Shown here piece by piece: positions 8,058-18,317 of a stretch of 64,000 nt of DNA. How positions within the stretch are numbered: the stretch's first letter is position 1; every line of letters starts with the position of its first letter. The position numbers and the translations under genes were made by a program. This DNA is from Candidatus Eremiobacterota bacterium (GTDB taxonomy: Bacteria > Vulcanimicrobiota > Vulcanimicrobiia > Vulcanimicrobiales > Vulcanimicrobiaceae): contig JAFAKB010000026.1 of NCBI GenBank assembly GCA_019235885.1, positions 27,365-91,364 of the forward strand, given 5' to 3'. A model generated the notes under the pieces. It did not search any database and was not told the DNA's origin. It saw only the letters and a list, made by a program, of their open reading frames with translations.

Positions 8058-9917
8058 TCAGTCGCCGAACGTGATGTAGGTCGGACCGCTCAGCTGCGTG
8101 TCGGCGCCCTGGTAGGTGAACGCCGGTGTCGAGCCGCTTACGGTCGGGTCGAAGATCGAGATGCTGTTGTTGCCGAAGTTGGTGACGTAGACGTCGATGA
8201 ACGGCGGCATCTGCTCGCTCGCCGCGCTCGGGTGGCGGATCGCGATCCCCCACGGCTGGTTGAGGCCGGTGAAGGTGCGGGTGGGCGTCGCCGCCCCGTT
8301 CGCACCCGAAGCATAAACGAGCACCGTGTTGCTGTTGAAGCTCGCGACGTACAGGTTGTCGCTGCCGTCGAGCGCAACGCCGCGCGGGCCGCTCAGGCCG
8401 CTCGTCCCCGCCGTGATCTGCCGGTTCGGCGCGAAGCTTCCGTTCTGATCGGCCGGGAAGTAGACGTTGATCGTATTCGTCGTGAAGTTCGCCACGTAGA
8501 GATTCCCGGCGCTGTCGTACGCGATCCCCTCCGGGTTCACCAGCTGCGTGGACGGGCCGGCGAGCGTCGCAACCGGGGGACCGCTCATGCCCGGTGCAAA
8601 CGTCAACACCGCATCGAACAACGACGGCGCCTCCGGAACGCGGCGAGAGCTGGAGAGATTGGCGGTCGCGCACAGGTGGCAGACGACGCTGACGTTCCCG
8701 TTCGGCGCGGTCGCGACGCCGTACCCGGACGTGGCGACGCTGTCGGTGAAGTCCGGCGGCTCGTTTCCGTTGGGACACGTGTTCGGCGGGTTGTAGCCGT
8801 TGAGCGTCGTCATGGACGAGCCGGCGACGTACAAAATTCCGCTCGTGTCGTAGCTGACGCCGCGCGGCGCGTTCAGCCCCGTGGCGGCGCCGCCCAGCAC
8901 GCGCGTCGGCGCCTCGTCCATTCCGTTCGCGACGGTGGGGAACGCGGTGTTTCCGTAGTACGGGAAGTACGAGGTCACCGTGTTCGAGGTCGAGTTCGAC
9001 ACCGTGATGTTACGGTTGTTGAACACCCCCGAGATGTTGTCGATCTGCAGCGCGTTCGTGCCGGTCGCGACGTTCGGAGTCGTCGCCGAGATGCCGCGTG
9101 ACGTCCCCGGGACGATGACGACGCCGCGCCCGCTCGGCGTCGGGTCGTCGACCGAACCCCGCCGGCAGGCGATCGCGGTCAGCGGGCTGCGGCCGTTGTA
9201 GCGCACCGTCACCGGGGTTCCGGGCGCGGAGATCGTTGACGGCGACAACGCATCGAGATCTGTCGTGCCGGAACTCGTGTCCTCGCTCAGCGTAATGGTG
9301 ACCGGGTTGCCGGCGGTATCGGAGTACCCGCCCGGACCGACGATCGTGTTCCCGCTCGCGTCCTGCGCGTTGACAAGCACGCCGATCGTCATCGGAACGT
9401 TCTCGACCGCCGCACCCTGACCGTTGGGGTAGCTGAAATCGACGGTGATGTGCTGGACGACGCCGTTCATCACGACGTTCAGCGGGTTCACCGCGCCGGC
9501 GGTGATCGTCGCGTTCATCGACGCGGTCGACAGTTTGTTGCCCAGCCCGCCGGGCTGGTCGTAGGCGGTGAAGGTCAGGGTCGACGTCCCACCGTTCAGA
9601 TCCGCGTTGACGGTGCACTGCAGCGCGCCGCTTCCGAGTGTCGTGCAACCCGGCGAGCTCGCGCTCAGGTTCGCGACGGTCACCACCGAACCGCCGGAGG
9701 AGATGACGAGCGATTTCGTCGCGCTGCTCACGTAGCGCGTGCGGCGCACGCCGCTGGTGGTCTTCCCGGACGGAACCGTGATGATAATCTGCGCGGTGCC
9801 CTTCGCGGCACCGCCACCCGGCGGGGACGGCGCACCGGGAGCCGATGAACCACCGCCACTGCCGCCGCACCCGGCAAGCATCACGAACGCGGTCAAGACT
9901 GAGAGCCGGCGCGTCAT
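8058..9917 (-). CDS. NHL/beta-propeller lipoprotein
   Basis: 619 residues from the ATG at 9917, which overlaps the stop of the preceding gene as ATGA. The lipobox is MLAGCGG at the N-terminus, followed by a Gly/Ser/Pro linker, about 200 residues of Ig-like domains and a C-terminal propeller with NHL-type strips (YDSAGNLYVANF, LDGSDNLYVASF, VYVTNFGNNSISIF). Such proteins are anchored in the envelope and face the periplasm or cell surface; their ligands are generally unknown. The N-terminal two-thirds is clearly paralogous to the next gene (shared YVS...KSLVI and NPLNVVMNGVV-type blocks), so the pair arose by duplication with exchange of the propeller. Confidence 0.85.
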   Translation of the reverse strand: MTRRLSVLTAFVMLAGCGGSGGGSSAPGAPSPPGGGAAKGTAQIIITVPSGKTTSGVRRTRYVSSATKSLVISSGGSVVTVANLSASSPGCTTLGSGALQCTVNADLNGGTSTLTFTAYDQPGGLGNKLSTASMNATITAGAVNPLNVVMNGVVQHITVDFSYPNGQGAAVENVPMTIGVLVNAQDASGNTIVGPGGYSDTAGNPVTITLSEDTSSGTTDLDALSPSTISAPGTPVTVRYNGRSPLTAIACRRGSVDDPTPSGRGVVIVPGTSRGISATTPNVATGTNALQIDNISGVFNNRNITVSNSTSNTVTSYFPYYGNTAFPTVANGMDEAPTRVLGGAATGLNAPRGVSYDTSGILYVAGSSMTTLNGYNPPNTCPNGNEPPDFTDSVATSGYGVATAPNGNVSVVCHLCATANLSSSRRVPEAPSLFDAVLTFAPGMSGPPVATLAGPSTQLVNPEGIAYDSAGNLYVANFTTNTINVYFPADQNGSFAPNRQITAGTSGLSGPRGVALDGSDNLYVASFNSNTVLVYASGANGAATPTRTFTGLNQPWGIAIRHPSAASEQMPPFIDVYVTNFGNNSISIFDPTVSGSTPAFTYQGADTQLSGPTYITFGD

Positions 9918-11635
9918 CGGACGTTCACCCGTCCGACGCCCGGGATGAGATTTTCGGTGAACCACACGTTCCCGTCCGAGCCCGGCGCGATCCCGAGCGG
10001 CTCGGACGACACCGTGATCCCGTAGCCGCTCCCCGGCGGCGGCTGCGGATACAACGTCAGCGTCCCGGACGGCGTCACCTTGCCGATCTCGTCGAAGAAC
10101 GTTCCGGTGAACCACAGGTTGCCGTCGGGGCCTGCGGCGATGCAGCCGTTCGTGTCGTTCCCGGTGAAGCGCGTGATCGTTCCGGACGGCGTGATCCGCG
10201 CGACGTCCGAACCTTCGGTGAACCAGACGTTGCCGTCCGGTCCCGGAGCGACGCCGGAGACGAACGTCTGCGTCAGCGCGTACTCCGTCACCGCACCGGC
10301 CGGCGTGATCTGCGCGATCTTCGGCGGGTTTCCGCTGGTGACGTCTTGCTCGAGCCACCACACGTTGCCGTTCGGACCCTTCGCCATCGAGCACGGCCCC
10401 AGAAAGGCTGCCACGGCGCTGTAGGTGATCCCGGTCGTGAACATCGTCACCGCCCCGGAGGTGGTAATCCGGCCCACCGCAGGATGCGCCTCGTCGGTGA
10501 ACCACAGGTTGCCGTCGGCGGCGGCCGCGATCGACGCCGGTTTCGTTCCGGCCGGGATCCCCGTGCTGAACTCGGTGATCGTCCCGTTCATCGTGATCCG
10601 GCCGATCCGCCCGGCGCCTTCGGCGAACCACATGTTACCGTCGGGGCCGGCCGTGATCCCGGCCGCCGACGAGAACGGCGTCATGCCGCCCGAGAACTCC
10701 GTCACCTTGCCGTGCGGCGTGATGCGGCCGACGCGATCGCCGGCGGTCTCGGTGAACCAGACGTTGCCGTCGGGACCGAGCGCTGCGCCGGACGGGCCGC
10801 TGTTCGCCGAGATGCCGCTGCGGAACTCGGTCACTAGCGCGCTGGTCCCGCCGATGGTCAGGGTTGCGTTCTTCGACGTCACGCCCGGCGCCGAAGCGGT
10901 GATCGTCGCGCTCGCCAGCGCGCCGCCGGTGTAGTGCAGCGTGACGTCGCCGGTCGGCGCGGTAAAGGTGTGCTGCGCGGGGAGCGTCGTCGCGCCGCTC
11001 GCGTCGGAGTCGCTGAGCGTGACCGTAAGCGCGTTCCCGCTCGCGTCGGCGAACGGCTGCGGGCCGACGATCACGTTCCCGTCGGGATCGAGCGCGTTCA
11101 AGATGATCGCCGTATCCGCGGCCGTTCCGGACGGGAGCGTTGCGGGGTCGAGCGCGAGCGCGAGCGAGGCGACGATCCCGCTCAGGGTCAGATTGATCGT
11201 CGTCGGCCCGCTCGGCGCGGCGGTCACTTGCAGCGCCGCGACGGCGACCTTGGTCCCGGTCCCGCCGGGATGGTCGTAGGTCGCGATGGTCAACGTGTTC
11301 GTTCCGGACGGAACGGTCGCGCTCACCGTGCAGGTCAGCGGGGTCGATCCGGTCGGCGGGGTGCAGCCCGGCGACTGCGGCGTCAGATTGGCGGTGACGA
11401 TCACCGGCCCGCCGTTCGCGATCGTCAGCGACTGCGTCGACGGGCTCACGTACGCGGGGCGCCGTCGCGCGGCGGACGAGCTCGAACCCGACGGGACGCG
11501 GATGACGAAGGTCAGGCTCGCGGGCGCGCGCGGACCCGCCGGCCCACTCGTCGCCGGAGCGACGGACACGCCACCGCCGCCGCAGCTACAGAGCACGGCG
11601 GCGAACGCTATGAATGCGACGACTCGACGAACCAT
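9914..11635 (-). CDS. Virginiamycin-B-lyase-like beta-propeller lipoprotein
   Basis: 573 residues. Lipobox VLCSCGG near residue 18; Ig-like region to about 260; then a seven-bladed propeller built from repeats of the [10 protein letters not shown] type spaced about 42 residues apart, as in Vgb streptogramin lyase-like proteins. True Vgb lyases are cytoplasmic enzymes, whereas this one is lipidated and has an N-terminal extension, so antibiotic cleavage is not implied. It is first in a three-gene minus-strand unit (this gene, NHL lipoprotein, barrel protein). Its 5' end faces the divergent TP-repeat lipoprotein across a 160-bp spacer. Confidence 0.85.
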   Translation of the reverse strand: MVRRVVAFIAFAAVLCSCGGGGVSVAPATSGPAGPRAPASLTFVIRVPSGSSSSAARRRPAYVSPSTQSLTIANGGPVIVTANLTPQSPGCTPPTGSTPLTCTVSATVPSGTNTLTIATYDHPGGTGTKVAVAALQVTAAPSGPTTINLTLSGIVASLALALDPATLPSGTAADTAIILNALDPDGNVIVGPQPFADASGNALTVTLSDSDASGATTLPAQHTFTAPTGDVTLHYTGGALASATITASAPGVTSKNATLTIGGTSALVTEFRSGISANSGPSGAALGPDGNVWFTETAGDRVGRITPHGKVTEFSGGMTPFSSAAGITAGPDGNMWFAEGAGRIGRITMNGTITEFSTGIPAGTKPASIAAAADGNLWFTDEAHPAVGRITTSGAVTMFTTGITYSAVAAFLGPCSMAKGPNGNVWWLEQDVTSGNPPKIAQITPAGAVTEYALTQTFVSGVAPGPDGNVWFTEGSDVARITPSGTITRFTGNDTNGCIAAGPDGNLWFTGTFFDEIGKVTPSGTLTLYPQPPPGSGYGITVSSEPLGIAPGSDGNVWFTENLIPGVGRVNVR

Positions 11636-11796
11636 GTGCGGTCCTCTCGGACAGGATCCCGTCTCGCTGCAATACGCAGCGTCCTTGGCCGAATCCCTTG
11701 CACGCCCCGGCGAGGCAAAGGAAAACCTGCCGGCTTCCGCTTACTCATGGGCCAAGCGTTCGCGGCGGGACGGCGCGCGCCGAAAAGGAGATCGCC
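11636..11796. promoter_or_regulatory. Divergent intergenic region between lipoprotein genes
   Basis: 161-bp spacer from which two lipoprotein genes diverge, so it must contain both promoters. I cannot point to a convincing -35/-10 pair. On the plus strand an AAAAGGAG ribosome site sits just before the ATG at 11797. Confidence 0.35.
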
Positions 11797-12393
11797 ATGG
11801 CGTTGCGCCGCGATCCGGCGTTCATTCTGCGGTGGTTCGTTTTGGTCGGTGCCCTCTTCGTCGGCGCCGGTCTTCCCGCGTGCAGCGGCTCGGGCGGAAC
11901 CGCATCGGTCGTCGTGCCGACTCCGACACCGTCGCCGTCGCCGACGCATTCACCAACGCCGACACCATCCGCGACGCCTACGCCGTCGCCGACTCCAACT
12001 CCAACTCCAACTCCGACGCCGACTCCAACGCCGACGCCGACGCCGACGCCGACACCGACACCGACACCAACGCCAACACCGACCCCGACGCCGGTGCCGG
12101 CGAATCCCGTCGCATCGCCGAACCCGATGTTCTTCAGCAACACCGGCGCGGCGCACAATCAGACGTTGACGGTGACCGAGCAGAACTACACGGGTTCGCT
12201 TACGGTTTCCAACGGCAGCCCGTCGTGCAGCGGCATCGTAACCGTCTCACCGAGCTCCTCACCCAGCACGCCGGCCGCGTTCACCGTGACGCCGGTCGCG
12301 GCGGGAATGTGCAATCTCGTCGTGACCGATAGCGGCGGACGCAGCGTCACCGTGAACGTGACCGTGACGGTCACGCCGGTAACGGTTACGTAG
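11797..12393 (+). CDS. TP-repeat surface lipoprotein
   Basis: 198 residues from the ATG at 11797, chosen for its AAAAGGAG ribosome site. The signal peptide ends in a lipobox (GAGLPAC), followed by about 60 residues of Thr-Pro/Ser-Pro dipeptide repeats. A C-terminal domain of about 90 residues follows ([20 protein letters not shown] and onward) that looks like an Ig-like beta sandwich. The TP stretch would form a stiff rod projecting the domain from the membrane. The repeated hexamers make the gene prone to length variation. Ligand and role unknown. Confidence 0.8.
   Translation: MALRRDPAFILRWFVLVGALFVGAGLPACSGSGGTASVVVPTPTPSPSPTHSPTPTPSATPTPSPTPTPTPTPTPTPTPTPTPTPTPTPTPTPTPTPTPVPANPVASPNPMFFSNTGAAHNQTLTVTEQNYTGSLTVSNGSPSCSGIVTVSPSSSPSTPAAFTVTPVAAGMCNLVVTDSGGRSVTVNVTVTVTPVTVT
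11917..12090 (+). repeat. Hexanucleotide tandem repeat encoding Thr-Pro
   Basis: Imperfect repetition of CCGACG/CCAACT/CCGACA-type hexamers inside the lipoprotein gene, encoding (TP)n with occasional Ser. A likely hotspot for slippage that keeps the frame. Confidence 0.85.
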
Positions 12394-13288
12394 CGGCGTT
12401 CTCCGCGCCGGCTCGTGCCGTCGCCGCGCGCACGCCGTTGTGCGGCGGTGCCGGTGCGTTTGCGTCGCGGCGCGGCGGCAGCATGCGAATTCCGAGCAGC
12501 AGCGCGGTCGCGACCGCGGGCATGATCGTTGGTTTCAGCAGCCGGCGGTCGAGCCGCGCCATCACGCGGCGGTTCTCGGCGAGCGCCGCTTCGAGAAACA
12601 TCAGCGGCGTAATGCTCTTCACGATGGCGTCGAGCTCGGGATCGTCCAGCCTGCTCGGAATCAGCGGCGCCGCGGCGGCGCCCTGCGCGGTTCCGAGGAT
12701 CGCGCGCACGTGGTACCGCAGCGAGGTGAAGGTGCGCAGGAACGGCTTGTCGCGTCCCGCGAGCGCTTCTTCGTAACGCCACCAGTTGATGAAGAACGCG
12801 ATGTGGCGCGCCTCTTCGTAGAGCACGTTCTCGAAGATCGCCATCAGCGGCTCCGGAAAGAGCCCTTTCTCCCTGGCCAGGGCAAAGGCGCCGAAACCAA
12901 CGAACGAGTCGCTGCACTCACCGAAACCGAAGATGCAGAAATCGTCCCTGCGGGCGGGCGGGTCCTCGATCGGGATCTCCGGGACGTCGATCTGGTAGCG
13001 CTCGACGACGTGCGACATCAAGCGCCCGTGGCGGGTCTCCTCGACGCCCTGCAGCGCGACCGCTTCGCGGATCAGCGGGTCCTCCAGCGTGCGCGCGAAC
13101 GCGGTCACCATCCGCCCGGCGCGCTGCTCGATCGAGCGCGCGTAGCTCCAGAACGGGAAGGCGCGCAGCCGTGCCAGGTGGGCGGCGCCGAGCACCGGCC
13201 ACGGCAGCTCGGCCGGCTCGAACGGGACGTGCGTGTCGATGAACGTCCGGCAAAAAACGTCGCGGTGCTGAGGCGTCCCGACGAGCAT
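12386..13288 (-). CDS. Ferritin-like diiron protein
   Basis: About 300 residues from the ATG at 13288, the first Met before the conserved region. Two carboxylate/His motifs, EETRH (about 83-87) and EEARH (about 158-162), are spaced as in ferritin-like four-helix diiron oxygenases or desaturases. A C-terminal hydrophobic segment (about 255-270) may bind membrane. Substrate unknown. Because it sits between shc and the squalene synthase gene, oxidation of an isoprenoid or hopanoid is possible, but this is inference. It diverges from the squalene synthase gene and its 3' end overlaps the TP lipoprotein by 8 nt. Confidence 0.75.
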   Translation of the reverse strand: MLVGTPQHRDVFCRTFIDTHVPFEPAELPWPVLGAAHLARLRAFPFWSYARSIEQRAGRMVTAFARTLEDPLIREAVALQGVEETRHGRLMSHVVERYQIDVPEIPIEDPPARRDDFCIFGFGECSDSFVGFGAFALAREKGLFPEPLMAIFENVLYEEARHIAFFINWWRYEEALAGRDKPFLRTFTSLRYHVRAILGTAQGAAAAPLIPSRLDDPELDAIVKSITPLMFLEAALAENRRVMARLDRRLLKPTIMPAVATALLLGIRMLPPRRDANAPAPPHNGVRAATARAGAENAAT

Positions 13289-13371
13289 GTCGCTCCTAGT
13301 GCGCCGTCTCGGCAAGGCCCCTCCTGCCCGAGGGAGAGGCCCGGACGCTTGGACGACGGAAGAGGCATGCC

Positions 13372-14436
13372 GTGGAGGTAGCACGGCAAGGCGCGGTCGG
13401 CCAGGGACCGACGACGCCGGGAGATGCCGAGCGCGCTTCGCGGCTCTTATTGCCGCGGGTGTCGCGCACGTTCGCGCTCGGGATCAAGATGCTCTCGCCG
13501 AAGCTCGAGGCGCCGGTGCGGACCGGCTACCTGCTGTGCCGGATCGCCGACACGATCGAGGACGATCGCGCGATCTCGCCCGAGCGCAAGGCCGAGCTGC
13601 TCGACGGGTTCCTCGCCTGCTTCGACGACGCCGCGCTGGCCGAGGAGTACGCCGCCTGCGGCGCCGAGCTGAGCGCGAACGACGACTACCTCGACTTGAT
13701 CGCGCAGACCGGCAACGTCTTTCTGACCTACCGCGAGCTCGACGCGCCGGCGCGCGCGATCCTGCGCCGCTGGGTCACCGAGATGGTCTTCGGGATGCGG
13801 CGCTTCGTGATCGACCATCCCGGCGGCATCCGCATCGCGAGCGTCGCCGAGCTGCGCGAGTACTGCTATTTCGTCGCCGGAACCGTCGGCCATCTGCTGA
13901 CCGAGCTGTGGTTCGAGCACTCCGCGTTCGTCGGCAAGTCGACGTATGCGCGGCTGCTCGAAGACTGCGAAGCGTTCGGCGAAGGGCTGCAGACGGTGAA
14001 CATCCTCAAGGACATCGCCTGGGATGCGGAGCGCGAGAACGCGATCTACGTCCCGGCCGAGCTGCTGCGCGCCGCCGGAAGCAGTCACGAGACGATCCTG
14101 GACCCGGGCTTCCGCGCCGCGAACCGGGCTGCGCTCGAACCGCTGATCGCGCTCGCACACCAGGACGTCGAGCGCGCGCTCCGCTACATCGAGGCGATCC
14201 CCGCCGCGGCGCTGCGCGTCCGGCTCTTCTGCGTCCTGCCGGTGCTGCTCGCGATCGCGACGATCCGCGAGCTCGAGCAATCCGAGGAGATGCTCGTCCC
14301 GGGCGGCGCCGTGAAGGTCTCGCGGGCCGAGGTGCGCGCGCTCATCATCGCCGGCTCGACCTCGACGCTGACGAACCGGACGCTGCGCTGGCTGGCCGAG
14401 CGCGTCCGCAAGCGTCCGTTCACGCTCCCGTACTGA
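13372..14436 (+). CDS. Squalene synthase (trans-isoprenyl diphosphate head-to-head synthase)
   Basis: 354 residues, GTG start with GGAAGAGG upstream. It condenses two farnesyl diphosphates to presqualene diphosphate and squalene. Both Asp-rich motifs are present: DTIEDD (about 60-65) and the second around NILKDIAWDAE (about 212-222), along with SRTFALGIKML. Sequence style (FGEGLQTVNILKDI) and length resemble one-enzyme squalene synthase rather than HpnD/HpnC, which need HpnE; no hpnCDE genes are seen here. Phytoene synthase is the alternative, but the shc/hpn context favours squalene. It heads the run squalene synthase, hpnA, hpnH, prenyl transferase. Confidence 0.88.
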   Translation: MEVARQGAVGQGPTTPGDAERASRLLLPRVSRTFALGIKMLSPKLEAPVRTGYLLCRIADTIEDDRAISPERKAELLDGFLACFDDAALAEEYAACGAELSANDDYLDLIAQTGNVFLTYRELDAPARAILRRWVTEMVFGMRRFVIDHPGGIRIASVAELREYCYFVAGTVGHLLTELWFEHSAFVGKSTYARLLEDCEAFGEGLQTVNILKDIAWDAERENAIYVPAELLRAAGSSHETILDPGFRAANRAALEPLIALAHQDVERALRYIEAIPAAALRVRLFCVLPVLLAIATIRELEQSEEMLVPGGAVKVSRAEVRALIIAGSTSTLTNRTLRWLAERVRKRPFTLPY

Positions 14437-14443
14437 GCGCACC

Positions 14444-15475
14444 GTGCAGACCGCCTTCGTCACCGGCGCCTCCGGCTTCGTCGGCGCGAACCTCGTGCGC
14501 GCGCTGCTCGCCGGCGGCTGGCACGTGCGCGCGCTGGTGCGCGGCGATGCGCCTTCGCTCGCGGGGCTCGACGTGGAGCTCGTCCACGGCGATCTTTTCG
14601 CCGACCTGCTGCCGGAGGCGATGTCGGGCTGCGACGTGCTGTTCCACCTCGCGGCCGCGTACAGTCTTTGGCGCCGCGACCAAAGAGACGTCCTGCTCAC
14701 GAACGTTCTTGGAACACGCCATGCGCTGCAAGCGGCGGTGCGGGCGGGCGTTCCGCGGACGGTCTACACCAGCTCGGTCGCGGCGATCGGCGTCCGGCGC
14801 GACGGGATTCCGGCCGATGAGACGCATCAGATCTCGTTCGACGAGCTGATCGGAACCTACAAGCGCTCGAAATACCTGGCCGAGCTCGAAGCCCGGCACG
14901 CCGCGGCGGGCGGCCAGGACGTGGTGATCGTGAACCCCACGACGCCGGTCGGCCCCTGGGACGCCAAGCCGACCCCGACCGGCGAGATCGTCGTGCGCTT
15001 CCTGAACGGCCGCATGCCGGCCTACGTCGACACGGGGCTCAACGTGATCGACGTGCGCGACGTCGCGGTCGGGATGATACGCGCGTACGAGCGGGGGGCG
15101 AGCGGCGAGCGCTACATCCTCGGACACGAGAACCTGACGCTGCGCGAGCTGCTGGAACGGCTCGCCGCCGTCGCCGGGCGGCGCGCGCCGCGGCTCCGGC
15201 TTCCGCATGCGATTCCGCTGGCCTACGCGGCGCTGGGGGAGCACGTTCTGGCGAGGTTCGGGATCGCCCCGGACGTCTCGGTGGAGAGCGTCCGGATGGC
15301 GAAGCAGCGAATGTTCTACGACGCGCAGAAGGCAGTGCGCGAGCTGGGTCTGCCGCAGAGCTCCGTCGCCGAAGCGCTCGCCGATGCGGTCAGCTGGTTC
15401 CGAGATCACGGGTACGTCGCCCGCGACTCGCGCTCCGCGGAGGATCGATGGCGCTCTCTCTCAAGCAAGCAGTAG
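14444..15475 (+). CDS. hpnA: Hopanoid-associated sugar epimerase HpnA
   Basis: 343-residue NAD(P)-dependent extended short-chain dehydrogenase. Rossmann motif TGASGFVG (8-15), catalytic Tyr/Lys in [10 protein letters not shown] (about 138-147) and a C-terminal substrate domain. HpnA proteins are conserved in hopanoid clusters and are assigned as sugar epimerase/reductase-like enzymes; the precise reaction is not firmly known. It starts 7 nt after the squalene synthase stop and overlaps hpnH by 28 nt, so expression is probably coupled. Confidence 0.88.
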   Translation: MQTAFVTGASGFVGANLVRALLAGGWHVRALVRGDAPSLAGLDVELVHGDLFADLLPEAMSGCDVLFHLAAAYSLWRRDQRDVLLTNVLGTRHALQAAVRAGVPRTVYTSSVAAIGVRRDGIPADETHQISFDELIGTYKRSKYLAELEARHAAAGGQDVVIVNPTTPVGPWDAKPTPTGEIVVRFLNGRMPAYVDTGLNVIDVRDVAVGMIRAYERGASGERYILGHENLTLRELLERLAAVAGRRAPRLRLPHAIPLAYAALGEHVLARFGIAPDVSVESVRMAKQRMFYDAQKAVRELGLPQSSVAEALADAVSWFRDHGYVARDSRSAEDRWRSLSSKQ

Positions 15476-16467
15476 CGGTCGGCTCGTACGTGGTCCGGCA
15501 ACGGATCGCCGGGCGCAAGCGCTATCCGCTCGTCCTGATGCTGGAGCCGCTCTTCCGCTGCAACTTGGCTTGCGGCGGCTGTGGGAAGATCCAGCATCCG
15601 ATCGAGGTGCTGCGCCGCCATCTCACCCCGGAGCAGTGCTTCCGAGCCGTGGAAGAATGCGGCGCGCCGGTCGTCTCGATCCCCGGCGGCGAGCCGCTGC
15701 TGCACCCGCAGATCGACGAGATCGTGCGCGGGCTGATCGCGCGCAAGAAGTACGTCTACCTCTGCACCAACGCGATTCGGCTGGAGCAGAGCCTCGACAA
15801 GTTCAGGCCCTCGCCCTACTTCTCGTTCAGCGTCCACCTCGACGGGCCGCGCGAGGTGCACGACCACGCGGTCGCGCGCGACGGAATCTTCGACGTCGCG
15901 GTGAAGGCGATCAAAGCCGCGAAGGCGCGCGGCTTCCGCGTCACCACGAACACGACGATCTTCGACGGCGCCGATCCGGCGACGTTCCAGGCGTTCTTCG
16001 ACTACGTAACCGACGAGCTGAAGGTCGACGGGATGATGATCTCGCCCGGCTACCGTTACGAGAAAGCGCCCGACCAAGACCACTTCCTCGCCAAAGAGCA
16101 GACGCGGGCGCTGTTCCGCGCGATCCTCGCCCCGTACAAGGCCGGGAAGAAAAAGTGGGAGTTCAACGCCAGCCCGTTCTTCCTCGACTTCCTCACCGGC
16201 GAGAAAGACTACGACTGCACGCCGTGGGGAATGCCGAGCTACAGCCTCTTCGGCTGGCAGAAACCGTGCTATCTGCTCGGCGAGGGCTATGCCGAAACGT
16301 ACCAGCAGCTGCTCGACGAGACCGAGTGGGACAAGTACGGCCACGCCAGCGGCAACCCGAAGTGCGAGGACTGCATGGTGCACTCCGGCTTCGAGGCGAC
16401 GGCGGCGGCCGACGCGATGCGCTTGCCGAACGTCGTGCGCTCGGTGAGGGGCGTTCTCGCGCGCTAG
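15448..16467 (+). CDS. hpnH: Adenosylhopane synthase, radical SAM HpnH
   Basis: 339-residue radical SAM enzyme joining the 5'-deoxyadenosyl radical to diploptene to make adenosylhopane, the precursor of C35 hopanoids. The [4Fe-4S] motif CNLACGGC is at about 31-38. The [11 protein letters not shown] strip (about 73) and a C-terminal Cys-containing stretch ([11 protein letters not shown]) agree with HpnH. Length is typical. The start lies within the end of hpnA. Together with the HpnG-like protein it gives the first two steps of hopanoid side-chain elongation. Confidence 0.93.
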   Translation: MALSLKQAVAVGSYVVRQRIAGRKRYPLVLMLEPLFRCNLACGGCGKIQHPIEVLRRHLTPEQCFRAVEECGAPVVSIPGGEPLLHPQIDEIVRGLIARKKYVYLCTNAIRLEQSLDKFRPSPYFSFSVHLDGPREVHDHAVARDGIFDVAVKAIKAAKARGFRVTTNTTIFDGADPATFQAFFDYVTDELKVDGMMISPGYRYEKAPDQDHFLAKEQTRALFRAILAPYKAGKKKWEFNASPFFLDFLTGEKDYDCTPWGMPSYSLFGWQKPCYLLGEGYAETYQQLLDETEWDKYGHASGNPKCEDCMVHSGFEATAAADAMRLPNVVRSVRGVLAR

Positions 16468-16483
16468 TGGGTTCACGTCCGTC

Positions 16484-17503
16484 GTGACCACCGCCGTCTC
16501 GCCGGATGCGTTCGAGGCGTATCTCGAGCGCGCGGTCGAGCGCCTCGACGCGTCCTCGCCGGTGCGCTCGCTCGTGCGCGAGCACTTCGCATTCGGCGAC
16601 CCGCAGGCGAAGCGCGGGAAGCGGTTGCGCCCGCGCATCCTGCTCGCGGTCGCCGAGACCGAAGGCGCGCGCGCGGAAGAGGCGTTCGCCGCCGCGGCGG
16701 CGGTTGAGCTGCTGCACAATTTCTCGCTCGTCCACGACGACATCGAGGACGGCGACGAGCTGCGCCGCGGCCGTCCGGCGCTGTGGGCGCGCTACGGGAT
16801 TCCGGCGGCAATCACCGCTGGCGACGCGATGTGCGCGCTGGCGTTCACGATGCTTCTCGACGGTGCGCCCGGCACGTCGCATGCGGCGGGGGCGCCCGGA
16901 GCGGAACGGGCGCTCGCGATGTCCGCCGCGCTGCACCGAGCGCTGTACGCGCTCTGCCGCGGTCAGGGTGCGGACATCGGTTTCGAGACGTCGCCGTCGG
17001 TGACGTTCGGCGAGTACCTGGCGATGATCGAAGGAAAGACCGCGGCGCTGTTCGCCGCGTCGTGCGAGCTCGGCGCGCTCGCGGCCGGCGCCGCGCCCGA
17101 ACGCGCGGCGGCATACGGGCGCATGGGGCGCGCCTACGGGCTCGCGTTTCAAGTGCGCGACGACGTCCTCGGCACGTGGGGAACGCCGGCCGAGACCGGC
17201 AAACCGGCCGGCGCGGACATCAGGCGGCGGAAATGGTCGTTCCCGGTCGCGTGGGCGATGAGCGGATCGGCCTCGCCGGACCGCGACACCGTCGCGCAAG
17301 CGTACGCCTCGATCGGGGAGCTCGCCGGCGCGGACGCAGACGCCGTGATCGCCGCGCTCGAGCGGCTAGGCGCGCACGACGCCGCCGACGCAGCCTGCGA
17401 CGCCTACATCGCCGACGCCGTCGCCACCGCCCAGGCCCACGACTTGGACCGCGAACGCCGCCTCGCGAACATCTTCTCCTCAACCGCCCGCCGCACGGCG
17501 TAG
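16484..17503 (+). CDS. Polyprenyl (farnesyl/geranylgeranyl) diphosphate synthase
   Basis: 339 residues, GTG start 16 nt after hpnH. Trans-prenyltransferase of the isoprenyl synthase superfamily supplying allylic diphosphates. The first Asp-rich motif DDIED is at about 87-91. The second is degenerate, QVRDDVLGTWG near 227-236, a DDxxG form also found in some bacterial short-chain synthases. Residues before the first motif (HNFSLVH) fit a short-chain product. In this operon the product is most simply farnesyl diphosphate for squalene synthase, but geranylgeranyl diphosphate cannot be excluded. Confidence 0.9.
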   Translation: MTTAVSPDAFEAYLERAVERLDASSPVRSLVREHFAFGDPQAKRGKRLRPRILLAVAETEGARAEEAFAAAAAVELLHNFSLVHDDIEDGDELRRGRPALWARYGIPAAITAGDAMCALAFTMLLDGAPGTSHAAGAPGAERALAMSAALHRALYALCRGQGADIGFETSPSVTFGEYLAMIEGKTAALFAASCELGALAAGAAPERAAAYGRMGRAYGLAFQVRDDVLGTWGTPAETGKPAGADIRRRKWSFPVAWAMSGSASPDRDTVAQAYASIGELAGADADAVIAALERLGAHDAADAACDAYIADAVATAQAHDLDRERRLANIFSSTARRTA

Positions 17504-17588
17504 TACGTCGCGGAGCACGCCGGTTTTCCGAGAATGGTAACATCGGCGACACGCCGCAGTGCTCGGTCACCGTTAACCTCGCTAAGCG

Positions 17589-18317
17589 ATGGTACACCGG
17601 AATCACCCGATCGGGTCCGCTTCAAACTCGTATTCGCCGACCGACGAGGAACGACGGCGAAGCTATGCTGCACTCCGGGCCACTGTTGCGGAAGTGGGTA
17701 CCCTGCGCCCCGGTGCGGTCGAAACAGCGTCGTTTCTGCTCGATGAGGCGAAGACGAGCTTTGAGCGCGCTCGCTCTCTTTCGGGAACACTAGAGAACAA
17801 GGCAACGATGTTACTCGGTGTCGTGGCCGGCGCATCGGGAGCTTTAGGAGTCCTCGGCTTTGCTCGCGACAGCAAGGAGACGATCTTCACGCCTCTCTTA
17901 GTAGCCGCCCTCGGTTGTGCCGTCGGCGCGATTCTCTGCTTGCTGTACGTACTGCGGATGAAGTCGCTCGAGGACCCGGATATTGGTCCATTCATCTCCG
18001 TCGCAATGCTGGCCAAGGATAATCGTCCGGGACTAGCGCTCGCGCTGGCAAACGCATACAATGACATGGCGCAGCAGCAGCTCCATGACGTTCGGCATGA
18101 ACCCCGAGCGTGGCTCGCCGCTTGTCTGGCAACCGCCGCCGCAGCTGTTCTTATCGTCATCAACGCAATATCGTATCAAGGCGTCGCACCTCGGCCGTAT
18201 TCGAACGGCGCGACGAGCGCGCATTTGGTATTGCAATATTCAAAAAAGGCCACTACAATGTGCTATCCCCAATGCGGCTCATCAGGAAGCACAGCGAAAC
18301 CAGGAGCGAGACCATGA
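17589..18317 (+). CDS. Three-helix membrane protein of a low-GC cassette
   Basis: 242 residues. A soluble N-terminal part of about 70 residues ending in a helix (FLLDEAKTSFERARSLSG), then two closely spaced transmembrane helices (about 74-92 and 100-122), a helical cytoplasmic linker and a third transmembrane helix (about 175-195). The segment LENKATMLLGVVAG before helix 1 is reminiscent of membrane effectors of nucleotide-signalling defence systems (PycTM/DUF5706-like), but the likeness is weak. Base composition drops to about 53-58% G+C over the gene, unlike its neighbours, suggesting transfer. The stop overlaps the start of the next small gene (ATGA). Confidence 0.65.
   Translation: MVHRNHPIGSASNSYSPTDEERRRSYAALRATVAEVGTLRPGAVETASFLLDEAKTSFERARSLSGTLENKATMLLGVVAGASGALGVLGFARDSKETIFTPLLVAALGCAVGAILCLLYVLRMKSLEDPDIGPFISVAMLAKDNRPGLALALANAYNDMAQQQLHDVRHEPRAWLAACLATAAAAVLIVINAISYQGVAPRPYSNGATSAHLVLQYSKKATTMCYPQCGSSGSTAKPGARP

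Noticed and set aside
11690..11790. Possible riboswitch (GGCAAAGGAAAACCTGCCGG stretch) before the TP lipoprotein
   Set aside because: I could not match it to the conserved cores of c-di-GMP, cobalamin, fluoride or other known riboswitches.
11745..12158. Minus-strand (GV)n protein opposite the TP-repeat lipoprotein
   Set aside because: Shadow of the hexamer repeat; the plus frame has a signal peptide, lipobox and ribosome site.
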